64,000 nt of DNA from Pseudofabraea citricarpa (taxonomy: Eukaryota; Ascomycota; Leotiomycetes; Helotiales; Dermateaceae). Shown here one piece after another: positions 24,901-35,780 of the stretch (positions are counted from its first letter, which is position 1; each line of letters begins with the position of its first letter). A program made the translations under genes and the position numbers. The notes under the pieces were generated by a model, which was given only the letters and a program-made list of their open reading frames with translations, made no database searches and was not told the DNA's origin. The stretch is from assembly GCA_029641185.1 (NCBI GenBank), contig JAPWGK010000014.1, positions 620,001 to 684,000 on the forward strand, read 5' to 3'.

Positions 24901-25145
24901 AGGGCTTCGTCCCTACGCATCCCCGCGCCGCTCAAAGGGTCAAGGTCGGCCATCCCGCACACGCTGACGTCTCGGTCACGGAGCGCGAGAGGCCGAAGAG
25001 GTCCTGGCTCGATCGGCTGCTTGGGAGGCGGAGGAGGAGGCTCGAGAGCGATAGTGCTAATGCTGGTTCTGGGGCTGGGGCCGGTGCCAGGGAAGGCGCC
25101 CGGGAGAGCGCGCGCGGGAGCATGGTCACGGTTGTGGATGTCTGA
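21961..25145 (+). CDS. CorA-like divalent-cation transporter-family protein
   Basis: Exons 21961-22557, 22630-22679, 22729-22849, 22900-23361, 23961-24401, 24470-24505 and 24573-25145 join in phase to 759 residues. The N-terminal half is cytosolic (acidic DSDSSDDDED patch near residue 95; conserved blocks FEYFTIVSPDCKPM and HIPISRCSSIVALSL). A long helical stretch (RDAQKRFEEILYRISKLV, then LKRLQILKKEFEREVDKFREI) leads to two membrane helices near 552-572 and 588-607, the CorA membrane hairpin. Between them, where bacterial CorA has GMN, this protein has GMTNM, as in many fungal relatives, so the transported ion cannot be assigned. The tail is Lys/Arg-rich. Intron 4 is 599 bp against 48-72 bp for the others. 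Confidence 0.85.
23362..23960 (+). other. Unusually long intron of the CorA-like gene
   Basis: About ten times longer than its sister introns. The exon phases on both sides (ending ...KLVTPP, resuming ADFMFNSK) require it to be removed. No recognisable element or long frame inside. Confidence 0.7.
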
Positions 25146-26353
25146 CAATTACTGAGCCGGCTTGGGCGTGCGAGGGGGGAGGCTGGGGAGGCTTCGGGAG
25201 GAGGTTGTGGATTTAGAAGGAGATGTAGATGTAGATATCTGACGATGGTCGAATGACAGTTAATAAAGATTCTTGTAGACATTCTCCGCGTTCCCTCGCC
25301 TGCGGTACCTGGTTGTGTATTTGTGTATGTACATGTATATGGTTCCAGAGTCTTGGAAAGAGAAAACCCCCCCCAAAAAAAAGGAAAGATCACTCTCTTT
25401 TTTTCTTCTTCTTCTTCATACGTCCTCGTACTACCCTACCCTACCCTACCCTGCCCTGCCATGGTCTGGTCTGGCCTGGTCTGGTCTGGTCTGGTCTGGT
25501 CTGGTCTGACGATTCATCAGGACGTGTATAATAAACATTTTTCTTTGTAGGGGGTTTGGAACAATTCTTCCTCTCTCAGTTTTCATCTCCTCCTTTTCTA
25601 AAACCTCTAGCAGTGCTCATCACTGATCGATGGATGATATCCGGGAGGCGAAAATCCGGCTAGCTCTTTCAAAAAAAAAAAAAGAAGAAGAAGAAGAGAA
25701 GAAGAAAAGAAGAGGAGAAAAGAAAGGAAAAGAAAGGAAAAAGGAAAAAAGTAAGTGAAGCGAGGGAGGTAAGGATATCACCACCTTTTTTTTCTCTCCT
25801 TCGTCTTTTATTTTTTTCTTTTTGCTGAGATGAGATGAGATGAGATGGACGATAAACCTGTTCTATCCTCCTCCTCTTATTTTTTTCCTTTTTTTTGGGG
25901 GGGGTTTTTAGTTTTTGGAAACCTCAGACGGAAAGAAAGAAGAAGAAGAAAAAAAAAAAAGAACTTGTATGGCGGGTAATGATACCTACCTACTAAACTT
26001 CGAGTACTTAGTTACCTGAACGAGGAAGAAGAAGAAGAAGAAGATAAAAAAATTGTCACAGAGTCTTATCGCTCTTTCGATATATACAATATAGTGTTGA
26101 CATGGTGATAATCATCTCTCATCTCTCCTGAGAGTAGATTTTCGATTCCGGTGCATTCCACAAGAGTCTTACCATACAGACCAAGACCGACTCACCTCCT
26201 ATAAGACAGAATTGTAATAAGTGAATAGGCCGTAAGCCTGATGCTACCTGCAAGAAGAAGTAAAAAAAAAAACATCGCTAATAACCCAGAAACCCCCTCC
26301 GCGCAAAAGAACACCCCGACCATACCCATACCCAAACCCAAGCCTAAATCACA
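25146..26353. repeat. Convergent intergenic with several microsatellites
   Basis: Between the 3' ends of the CorA-like and SPT10-like genes. Contains CTACC pentamers (25430-25450), CTGGT pentamers (25463-25508), A-rich and GA-rich runs (25670-25750), GAGAT repeats (near 25830), GAAGAAGAA tracts (25935-25960, 26020-26045) and a G run near 25897. No gene supported. Confidence 0.8.
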
Positions 26354-28114
26354 TCAGCCAGCACCAAACCCCCTCCCCCACCTCTCCTTCCCATCCACCT
26401 CATCCTCCTCCTCGTCATCGCCATGATCGATCAGCATATCCAGATCCCTCTGCTCGTCCTCGCCAAGCACCTCGTCGTTGAGGATGGAATTAGTAAACCT
26501 CTCATGCTCCTGATCCTGCTGCTGTTGGGTAGCGTTAGCCGCCGCCGCAGACACGAAGCTCTGATTAGAGAGGTACGAGTCATGGTCGTGGTGCGAGATG
26601 ATCTGCGGATCGAGCGGGAGGTGGTGGTGGTAGGATTGGTCTTGGTCTTGAGAAGAGGGCAGGGAACGGTTGAGAAGTTGCGGGGACACGGACACGGAAT
26701 GGTGGTAGGATTGCTGCTGAGGCAGGTGGGAGTGTGAGTGTGGGTGTGAGTGCGGGTGCGTTTGGTGATGTGCTTGGTGGGCATGTGGGAGAGCATGTTG
26801 CGAGGGCGAGAAAGCAGAGGCATGATGAGGAGGGAGGATGGTAGCTTTGGACGTGGCTGGCACAGTAGAAGAATTTTGATTGTGGTGTTGCGGCTCGAAG
26901 ACTGGGACAGGTTGGTGTTGAGAAAGTAATTGAGATTGGGTGGAAGAAGGTTGCTGCTGTTGCTGTTGCTTGCCCAGTTCTCTACACTCGGCACAGTTCT
27001 TGATCACGAGACTGACCGTCTCTTTGATGCGTACCCAGTGAAATCGCTCTGCAATCGTGGCTGTGGTCTTATTGATGCCCCCATGGCTATTCTGCACATG
27101 TGTAGCACGTGCGATCTCGTACTGACGTTTGGGATCACTAATGACTTCCTTGTCCTTCAACATCAACTTCTCTCCACCCTCTCCACTTTCGTCCCCCTCC
27201 ATCTCACCGTTGCTGTTGGTGCTAGGCACGAGTTTATAGTGCGTCGCTGCGCTTCGAAGTCTGCTTTTTTCCGCTCGATCAGCCCCTGCCGGATATTTTC
27301 CCGTGCGCAAGTAGAATTTGATCTTATCGAAGCGCTCTTCACTCACAAATTCCTCGCTTTCTTCCTTGCCCAGGTCACGCCCATAGATGATGGCATCGAT
27401 CAGCTGTCCGGGATACGACCGCAGGTTTCCTGCTCCCTTGACTCGACCGATCCGCTTAAACCCAAGAGCATCCCAGATCCGGCAGGACGCGACATTCGTC
27501 TCGAAGACTAGATTGAAGACTGAGTAGGTGTAGCCGAGTTTGGGAGCATAATCAAGATATGTCTCTCCCATCAGACGGCCAGCACCACGGTTGCGTGCTG
27601 CATCTGTGACGAGGAAACCTGCGTTACAGATGTGGCTGCAGCGTCCTGGATAGTTTGGCTTGACGTAAAAACTCCCTAGACACTCAGTGGTCCAGTCCTT
27701 GCCTTCGGTGACTTCTGAAGGGGATGAGATGTTGCCGAGCAGCATAACTGCACCAAAGTTCTGGAACCAGTAACTGCTGAACTTCTCAAGAGCCATAGCG
27801 TCGTACATCGGGTACGTGTTACCATCCTCGATCTCCTTGTTGAACTGGTCACACAGGTATGCGAGCAAGGACGCTGGCACTTGGTGACGGGAGGAGAAAG
27901 GACTAGTAAGACGGTCAACGGAGATACTTCTTCGCAAGGTCAACATGTATCCTTACACGACGGTGGCAGTAGTCACTCGATCACGGAGAGTCACTTGCCG
28001 AGGCAAGACGTCAGCCGGTAGAGCCGGGTTTGCATCATGAGGATCTGGGAAGGGTTCTGCTCCAGATGTACGATAGATAGTCGGCGCCGTTGGGTCATCA
28101 TTCATAGCAGGCAT
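26354..28114 (-). CDS. SPT10: Spt10-like GNAT acetyltransferase with integrase-type zinc finger
   Basis: Exons 27957-28114 and 26354-27902 (58-bp intron) give 568 residues. Residues about 70-240 are a GNAT fold with the acetyl-CoA loop DAARNRGAGRLMGE and the later ASCRIWDALGFKRIGRV block. Residues about 315-365 form an HHCC zinc module (HVQNSHGGINK with paired His, then CAEC), the type found in retroviral and retroelement integrases. In yeast, Spt10 combines these two domains and uses the zinc module to bind histone-gene upstream elements. The C-terminus is low-complexity, with Gln, His/Pro and acidic runs. I chose MPAMNDDP at 28114; an upstream in-frame ATG at 28315 with a possible leader intron is an alternative. 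It shares the histone-supply theme with ASF1, 10 kb away, but linkage may be chance. Confidence 0.85.
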
Positions 28115-28563
28115 TTTGCACGTGACAGAAAGATACAAGAGACTATGGAGATATCCAGTCAGAAGGTACTTTCTGGCATTCAAATTTGAGGATATACGGC
28201 CAAGATCACTTACAGAAGTGGGGGACGTTCGAGAAACTTCTCTCTGAACTACCACACCACACAAACACTGTGGTTTCTTGCTTTTTGGTGGAGCAACTGG
28301 GTACTTTTGCGACAAAGTGCTAACGAAAGGGCGTAACGAGAGCGATAGGGGGCCGAGGTTTAGAATAGGGGAACAGTTCTGAAAAGTGCGGTCGTCGTGA
28401 TGTTTTCAGCGTTCTTTTAGGTCTGCATACTAGGGTGAACATTAATCCGCCCATCACGTGCATAAACAGTATCACCAGGGCGAAGGACTAACTCGAACAG
28501 GAACCATGTCTATTTTGGATGTGATGGTATTATACACAAGGCGAAACAGATTCTCATAACTAT
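28115..28563. promoter_or_regulatory. Intergenic: SPT10-like promoter and CCT7 3' end
   Basis: About 450 bp. On the minus strand it would hold the leader of the SPT10-like gene, including a possible leader-intron donor (GTAAGT near 28212), and the CCT7 3' untranslated region. No separate gene. Confidence 0.45.
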
Positions 28564-30392
28564 CTAGCGGCGGGGCATACCTCTTCCTCTCCCTCTGAGC
28601 GCTCTTTGTGCAGCTCCGGGAGGTAATCCTCTTTGGGGAGCTTGCGGTGCTTGACTCTCTTCGTTCTTGATGGTCTCGTCAACACTCAGGATCAAGCAAC
28701 TAGCCTCGGTAGCAGCTTGGATTGCGTTAATCTTCACCAATGCTGGTTCCCAAACGAATGCCTCCATATTGTCAGTGATACCCTCGTGTACAAAATCAAC
28801 ACCAGCCCAGACATTGCCCTTTCGGTGCTCGACACGAAGCTTGTTCAAGATATCAGTGGCGTCGAAACCAGCGTTGTCGCAGAGCTGGCGGGGAATGACT
28901 TCCAAAGCTTTAGCAAACGACTTGATGATTGCTTGCTGCTTGTGTGGAACATTCTTGTCGGCGTATTGGTGTAGGTAAGCTGAGATCTCCATCTCACATG
29001 CTCCACCTCCTGCGACAATGGTCGTGTTCTTGATAGCTCGCTTGACAATCATAATTGCATCGTGCAATGATCGTTCGACCTCTGCGATGAACTGCTCGGC
29101 TCCACCACGGAGGACGAGTGTGCATGTTTGGGAGGCAGGGCAATCCTCGAAGAAGTTGAATCGCTCACCACCAATCTGTCGCTCTTCGAAGTTGCCGCAG
29201 GTACCGAGATGCTCTGGGTGGATATCTGAGCAGGTTGATTGAATAGAGCCACCAGTTGCTTGAATGACGCGCTCCAAATCATCGGATGCTACACGACCGG
29301 CGCAGAAAATATCTCTGTCGGCAAAGTACTGGGTTGCCAGATCTCCAATTGGTAGTTTGCTGAGAACAACCTTCGCTCCCGTCTTATAAAGGGCCTCCAT
29401 CTTGTTGTAAATGATTTGCCATTCTGCATCGACAATGGCTTGGTATTCTGAAACTTGCTCCACTCTGACTTCTGCGTTGTCCTTCTCACTCTTCAACTCG
29501 AGCTCGACGTTTAGGCAGACAATCTTGGGGTTCTTGAAGGACTTAGGTTGCTGTTCGAATCCGGCGTACGAGAAGGTCTTCTTGAAAGATACTCCGTTAA
29601 CGAATAAAGAGTCTGTAAGGGATCCACCTGGAATCTTCTTGATTCCAATCAACTTCTCGTTCAGGTCATCTTGGTCTAGCGATAGTACGGCATCCACAAC
29701 CACTGTATTTTATTAGCCATAACCCAACTTGATTTGGCGAGTATCTTACTCTTTGTGAAGAAGCCAGTATTTCTCTTGATCAGTTTACTGCTCATAGCGG
29801 TACCGGCCAACTTGACTAAAGTTTCCCTCTGGTTGCCCTCGCTGGTGTTGACAGCAATCTCCTTGATCTTGTTTACGGCCATGGTCGAGGCTCTTCGCAG
29901 ACCCTTAATAATCGTCTGCGAGCTGACTCCTTGCTCAACGTGCTCCTTGACCTCCTTCAGAATCTCGCCAGCCAAAACAACAACAGAAGTCGTTCCATCT
30001 CCGACCTCCGCATCTTGTGATCTCGCAATATCGGTAAGAATTCGTGCAGCTGGGTGTACAATTTCGAGTAGCTAGTTCTCGGCATCAGCTCTGTCATCTG
30101 CGAGTCCTTGAAGCACATGTAATTACCTTCATAACAGTAGCTCCATCATTTGTGATTGTCTGTCTGCCATTCCCATCCACGAGCAACAAATCTCCTCCGT
30201 ATGGTCCTAAAGTACTGCGAATCGTTGCCTGCACAGCCAAACAAGCGTTAATATTCGAAACTATTTGGCCCTTTCCCTGGGAAGAATCAGTGCCTATAAA
30301 TCCAGTTAGTGCCAGTCTTAGAGAGGAGTCTGCAAATGTTCCCGACCTTCTTTCAGGACAATGATCGTTGGGGTTTGTCCACCGAACGACAT
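28564..30392 (-). CDS. CCT7: Chaperonin TRiC/CCT subunit eta
   Basis: One of eight subunits of the cytosolic group II chaperonin that folds actin, tubulin and WD40 proteins using ATP. Exons 30347-30392, 30127-30293, 29750-30071 and 28564-29702 give 557 residues, the family's normal length. The start [16 protein letters not shown] is canonical for eta. Nucleotide-site motifs are intact: [20 protein letters not shown] and [13 protein letters not shown] in the N-terminal equatorial part, and [13 protein letters not shown] in the returning part. The C-terminus ends in a Gly/Arg tail ([10 protein letters not shown]). It is the first of three consecutive minus-strand genes. All frames intact. Confidence 0.97.
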
Positions 30393-30847
30393 GATTATAA
30401 GAGCTTCCCTTAAGCCGTTCCGATATGATTAAGAGCTGTAATGAGGTCGCGGGATCCCAGAAAAGAGGTTCGATAGCTGTTATTGAAGATGAAAGGCTTC
30501 GTGATACAACTTGGAGCTCTTTCGTATGGCCTTCACTTTCTGCTATCAACTTCTAAAAGTTTCTCGCGTACGCGTTTAGCGGTCATGGTGGCTATGGGTT
30601 GGCGGACGGACAACTTCGCACGTGATATCAAAATGTTAATGGATATGCAGGTAAATCAGTTCTGTAAAGCTCAAGGCAAAGGGAACCCACCAAAATATTT
30701 GAGAAAGTGCAAAGATCCTATACAAGCTTGCCAGTATGAAAATGCAATGGAAGAGACTCAACAACATGTGCAAATAAGCTCTAGTATATCTTACATTTTA
30801 CATTGAATACATAGGCCCTAGCATTTTACTGTACAACTATACAAATT
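30393..30847. other. Intergenic between CCT7 and MRP4
   Basis: About 455 bp: CCT7 promoter and 3' region of the ribosomal-protein gene. A 107-codon plus-strand frame across it has no recognisable domain and overlaps the CCT7 promoter; not accepted as a gene. Confidence 0.5.
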
Positions 30848-32418
30848 CTACTTCTTTTGTTCTGACGCCTCCTCCTCTAAAGCCTTAGTCTCTTCCTCAA
30901 AATAATCCCTAGTAGACTCTTCCTCCAATTCCTTTAAGGATTGCGCCCATCTCGCATCCCTGATGTACTGGCTCATCTCCTCTTCGTCCTCTGAGACATC
31001 GAATGCATCCGCATTAATATCCTGCGTGAGGTTCTCGCCTCCAACTGCATGTAGGTCATCTTCAGTGATGAGAGACGGTTCAATCTCGCCAGTCCAGTCA
31101 TCCTTGACTGCTATGCCAGGGCCGAACTCGTCCTCGGATGGTCCGTGCGAGGCCGCATCACCTGAGATAGAATTGCCTTCATCGTCTGTAGTTGCGCGCC
31201 GTTCATTCCGCTCAGTATCCATGATGATTCTCTCCTCCTCATCGCGTTTTTTCTTCTCCTCTGCCTCTCTAATATCTTCCAGAGTAACAGGGTTGCCTAG
31301 ACGGGGCGTAGGGTTCCAGGTGATAATTCCCTTCTTTGCAGCTTCGAGTCGTTTTCGCTGGCCTTCTTGCCCTGCGCGACCAAGCACAGCTGCTATGAGT
31401 TGAGTACAACGTAAACTATTATAATGGTAAGCAATGAATAACTTGAGGGATGCGGGATGTCAAACCTGTCATCGTTTGCCGGGATGGGATACGTAACCCA
31501 TGTTGGGTCAGCATCGGTGTCAATTATTCCAATGGTTGGAATGTTGTTCAGCCCGCACTCATGTAGTAGAATGTAGTTTTCCAAAGGATTTAAGCAGACG
31601 ACCAGGTCGGGTTTCAACGCCCTCCATTTCTCAAACTTATGTTCATACCCATCAATCTCATTATCGTGCTCATCCAATGCCTTCACACTGCTGACTGGAA
31701 GAATTTGGTCCCCATTTGTGATTGAACCTGGAATCCATCGTTCGAAGAGATGACATCCCTGAGCCATTTCGGCAGCCTGAATAACTGATTCGTCTTGTCC
31801 TGGTCGGGTTCCTACAAAAAGAATGAGACCGGCATGATATGCAACACCCTCGACCACTTTCGCAGCGCGCCGTAGATGAGCAGCGGTGGTCTCCAGCGAG
31901 ATAACATGGATCCCTTCTCTGATACCATAGATGTATCTCTGGTTGGCAGGATTCCACAAACTAGTAGCATGTCCCAAGTGTGCCTGCGATGCCATCAACA
32001 GCTCCAGCGTTACATCTTTCGGGGATGGTGGGTTTAAGAGAACATGATGAGGTTCATAGTGAGGTGCTACAACTGATCCTAACTTTGCTGTGTTTTTCTT
32101 GACGTTTTTCATCAGTCGATAGTCCTGCGCTACATTATCATCGTACTTCTTCGTCCCCACAAGAGGTGGTATGAAGTTCTTCGTGAGGTGCAATTGATTG
32201 AGATTCGCCTCGATTGATCCGGTCTCTGTCTCGTGGTTCTTTACGGAGGATTCGATCTTTTCGACTTCTGTGGACAGACTGCGCAAATAAGACCTCCGTA
32301 ATGGAGCGGCCAAAGCCTTGCGGCCTATAAACACGGGGAATCAGCTGGGAGTATACAATACAGTCAGTCACCTATACATACCATGACGTATGGCCACATT
32401 TCTGAGTATCATCGTCAT
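30848..32418 (-). CDS. MRP4: Mitochondrial small-subunit ribosomal protein uS2m
   Basis: Component of the mitochondrial ribosome small subunit. Exons 32382-32418, 31466-32324 and 30848-31415 give 487 residues. The N-terminus is basic, Ser/Leu-rich and lacks acids (ILRNVAIRHG then APLRRSYLRSLS), as expected for a matrix-targeting signal. The S2 fold follows: ASQAHLGHATSLWNPANQRYIYG, VGTRPGQDESV, PDLVVCLNP, and NIPTIGIIDTDADP joined by the last intron to YPIPANDDSLRCTQLIAAV. The acceptor at 31415 was chosen because it restores that block; a later AG would break the frame. A fungal-type acidic, Glu-rich C-terminal extension of about 180 residues, absent from bacterial S2, ends EASEQKK. Confidence 0.93.
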
Positions 32419-32768
32419 TGAGCTTATTGTCGTCGGTTTCGCCTGTCAACTTTTTTGATGTTCTTGAGCTCGACCTCGCGCTAGTGAACTTCCGCATCAC
32501 GCGAGGCCGACAGAAGGCTGAAGCTGAACCCCTTTAACCCTTTGAACCGCTTGAAGTCTGAGGAAATGACATGCATAATATGTTATATTTTATAATTAAA
32601 ACCTGATTACAGAGCGAGCCGCTGGTAGAATGTAATTTAATTGGAATCTATCGCAACAATCTCATTAAATGCATCATGAAAACCTGATGGAGTTTTAACA
32701 TGCAGTGCTCAGACATAAATGTACATTGAAATGAAGTGCAGCATGCATCCTTCTCATCCCAAAATTTA
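32419..32768. other. Intergenic between MRP4 and CBS-PB1 gene
   Basis: 350 bp: promoter of the ribosomal-protein gene and 3' region of the CBS-PB1 gene; A+T-rich in the middle. Nothing else seen. Confidence 0.5.
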
Positions 32769-34942
32769 TTAACGGCTCGTAGCACGAGTAATAGCAAACA
32801 CTCCAACAATCACAACAGCAAGAGTAACTATCGCACCTGGCAATAGTAGTTCGTTCGGAACACCGGCAATGACTTGCTCCTCGACATGCTTTGATGTCTT
32901 TCTGTTTCTTCGAACGGGAAGCTCCTCCTCAGACTCTTCGTCTTCAGAAACATGTCTCTTCCGCTCTCTAATGGTAGATTGGGGTGGTGTTGGGTTGGAA
33001 TGAATGACAGGTTGAGGATCCAGGGTGGCACTGATCGGTGGCTTCTCAGGATCATGAACAAACAGATCAACCTTGTCACGGTGACCATGTCTGGCAATCA
33101 TAATAGCCTCGACAAGATCCTGATCGGTCGTGATAGAGACACTATCACCCTCGTCGTCCAAGTAACTCAATGCGTAACCAGCACTTCCAAGTTTGCCATC
33201 TTCGAAAGAGGCGGCGCCGCCCACAGCTTCCGTTTCAGCTCCAAGCTTTGCAGTGACAGCCGAGATGAGATCGACCATACCATGAGCAGCGATAACTTGC
33301 AGTCGATGAACACGGCCGGAAGGTGCCTTGAACTTGAAGGCAAATGGAATCTCCTCAACCGGGACCTCGATAGGAGCCGCAATGTGAGAGTGGATATTAG
33401 AGTGAATTGGCGAATCCGGAGCACCTGTGTGCGAAGCAGAGTCTCCAGGAGCAACACTCGCATCGACATGTCTCTCGTTGCGGGACATGTCTGGGGACAT
33501 CATAAGTGAACGTTGGCCAGCTGTGTGGTGAGTGCTTCCTTCGCCAGACATGATTGATTCGGTATCATTGTCAAGCGACAGCCAGAATTTATTCCATGCC
33601 GGGCCTTCACTGTCCCCAGTTGACATGGTGTTGATTTGCTCCAAAGTAGCATATGTCAACTTAAGAACATCCACCATTCCAACGATTTCTCCAGCATCGT
33701 TCATCACGGGTAGGTTGAGATAGTGGCCATCTGAAAATTTTAGTCAGGTACAAAGGAAAAAGAATAAGAATGCTTACCATGCATCTTTCGGAGAGCAGCT
33801 TGGATGGTCATATCCATGGGCGCAAAGTCCGGGTGGGGCGTCATTACGCGAACAACACTACAATTTGCAGGGTCCAGTCCTGGAGCAATGACACGTAGAA
33901 CGACATCTTTGCTGGTAAATATACCTGTAATTGCACCGTTGTCCTGCACAAGGACCGCTGTCGTATGATTCTCCTTCATTAATGCAGCGGCCTCCTTAAC
34001 AGAAGTCCGGACAGAAACAGTGGTGGGCGGTGTGCCATTCAGAACCGTCTCGAGAGTCGGCCCAGACATCTTAGACCGCAGAGCTTCCACATACTGGATA
34101 ATTTGTTGCGGCTGGCTGGATCCCAACTCGGACTGGACACCTTCCAGCGCATCATACAACTTTCGTGAGGAGCTGTAGGCTCGCTCCAGCTTCTCCATCG
34201 CATCGTAGAAACACTTTGTGATATCGAGAATACCCGAAATGTCCTGGTTCTCATCCATCACAGGCAGATGGCGGAAGCCTTTTCTGACCATCAAATCCAA
34301 TGCATCGGTGGCACTGGTGTCTGTCCTGGCACATAACGGGTTCTTGGTCATGATCTCTGCAATGGTAATGCTGCTGGCCTTGACACCTGCGCCCACCACC
34401 CTGAAGGCGAGGTCTTTGGCGGTGAAAATGCCAGCAATTCGATCATCGTCATCTGTAACCAGTACGCAATCCTCTCTCTTTGCTGCCATCAACTGTGCGG
34501 CCTCTGCGACGGTGGTGTTCGGTTTGATTTGGAGGGCTTGACTTGGGCGAAGGGCGAGGACGGTTCCAGGAGGAGCTCTCTTGGATTGACGCGCACGCCC
34601 AGTGGTCTTCCCCTTCTTGCTGAGGTCCGTCTCGATCTTTCTTCGGATGGCCTAGCCAGCACACTATCAGCATTATCTCTGTTGGGGATGGCACCGGGCC
34701 AGATGCCGTGATGGCCAACAAAAGAAATCTGGACCTACCTCATCCCTCTTGGACTGTTTTTGCCTGCTTGCACTCATGGTTGATGCGCCTCCTACTTCGC
34801 TCGGTGTGGTTGTGCTTGCAACTGTCTCGAGAGCTGGTCGAGGAATATTTGAAGCTGGACTATTGGTAAATGCAGGCATGTTCCCACGACCCTGGCCACT
34901 GCGGCTCGGGGTGCCTCTCATAGTGGGTGTCGAGGACGCCAT
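32769..34942 (-). CDS. CBS-domain and PB1-domain membrane-anchored protein
   Basis: Exons 34739-34942, 33778-34651 and 32769-33730 give 679 residues. After a Ser/Pro-rich leader come four CBS motifs (about 105-155, 170-225, 270-325, 335-400), for example GTVLALRPSQALQIKP, DRIAGIFTAKDLAFRV, GFRHLPVMDENQDISGI, AITGIFTSKDVVLRV and LPVMNDAGEIVGMVD. Paired CBS motifs usually bind adenosine nucleotides. A PB1 domain (about 485-570, FAFKFKAPSGRVHRLQV to TDQDLVEAIMIARH) should mediate protein pairing. One hydrophobic helix near the C-terminus (LLPGAIVTLAVVIVGVFAI) followed by ATSR suggests a tail anchor. This architecture matches the fungal Mug70-type CBS-PB1 family, whose exact role is not established. 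An ATG two codons upstream (34948) is also possible. Confidence 0.88.
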
Positions 34943-35780
34943 GTTCATGCAAAGAATGAAGAATCAGGTCGGTCGAGGGGAGCCAAACTCAAATGCTGGA
35001 ATGAATTCCAACGAGTGAGAATTGAGAATGCAATATTGCTGGTATCGGGCCAGTTTCTGTGATGGGGGCAGTTTTTTGCAACCAGCCAGCTACCAGCTTT
35101 CGTTGATATGGGAACGAGGGCCGGGGGGGGTGCGGGCTGATCAGGCTACACGTTAGGAGATGCTGGTGATTGGATAGACTCGCACCACCAGCTGGAGCTG
35201 GAGTCGCGCCACAGGGAGAAAGTCAGGAAGTCATGAGCTCGCTTCGGATGCACGAGCCAATCAGCCAATCAGCCAATGGCGCTGAGGCTTGATTTGCGCT
35301 GGCCCGTTGCTGTAGCGATCATCTCTCCGCCGTCGCCGACGCGCAAAACAACATTGAAAGCCCGCACAGCGTCACTTATCCAGCTTCACATACCACTTCC
35401 CCAGAACCACACAAACCACACAAACCACCCTCTATACACTCTATACACTCTATACATCTTACACAACTCTACCACCCTCATCGCACCTCCTTCTGGTCTC
35501 GAAAGCAGAAACCACACATCTCCAGCTTCTCGTTCCCCATCCACGGCCTGAGGAGGGCTTTATATCCACTTAGTAGACTCGCCAGAGTCCACATCTGCTG
35601 AGCAGACCTCAGCTTCCAATTTGCCCGGCCTAACGGCTTGCGCTGCGTGAGGTAGGCAATAGGCAATACATCTCCACCATCGTGGCCACAAGCTAACACC
35701 CTCCAGTCTCGGAACCTACAGGTTTGCTTAATTGCAATACTTTCAAACGACGACACTTCCGAACTCTTCAAGCATTCATA
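34943..35780. promoter_or_regulatory. Divergent upstream region of CBS-PB1 and SWI5-like genes
   Basis: About 840 bp between divergent starts. Near the SWI5-like gene the DNA is rich in C and T with short tandem words (CACAAACCA near 35405, TATACACTC about 35431-35455), typical of fungal leaders. CAGCCAAT words near 35260-35275 could be CCAAT-type factor sites. No gene seen. Confidence 0.5.

Noticed and set aside
26431..26994. Minus-strand 187-codon Thr/Ser-rich frame
   Set aside because: A shifted reading of the Gln/His-rich 3' part of the SPT10-like gene.
30483..30806. Plus-strand 107-codon frame between CCT7 and MRP4
   Set aside because: No recognisable domain, lies over the CCT7 promoter, and is no longer than chance frames elsewhere.
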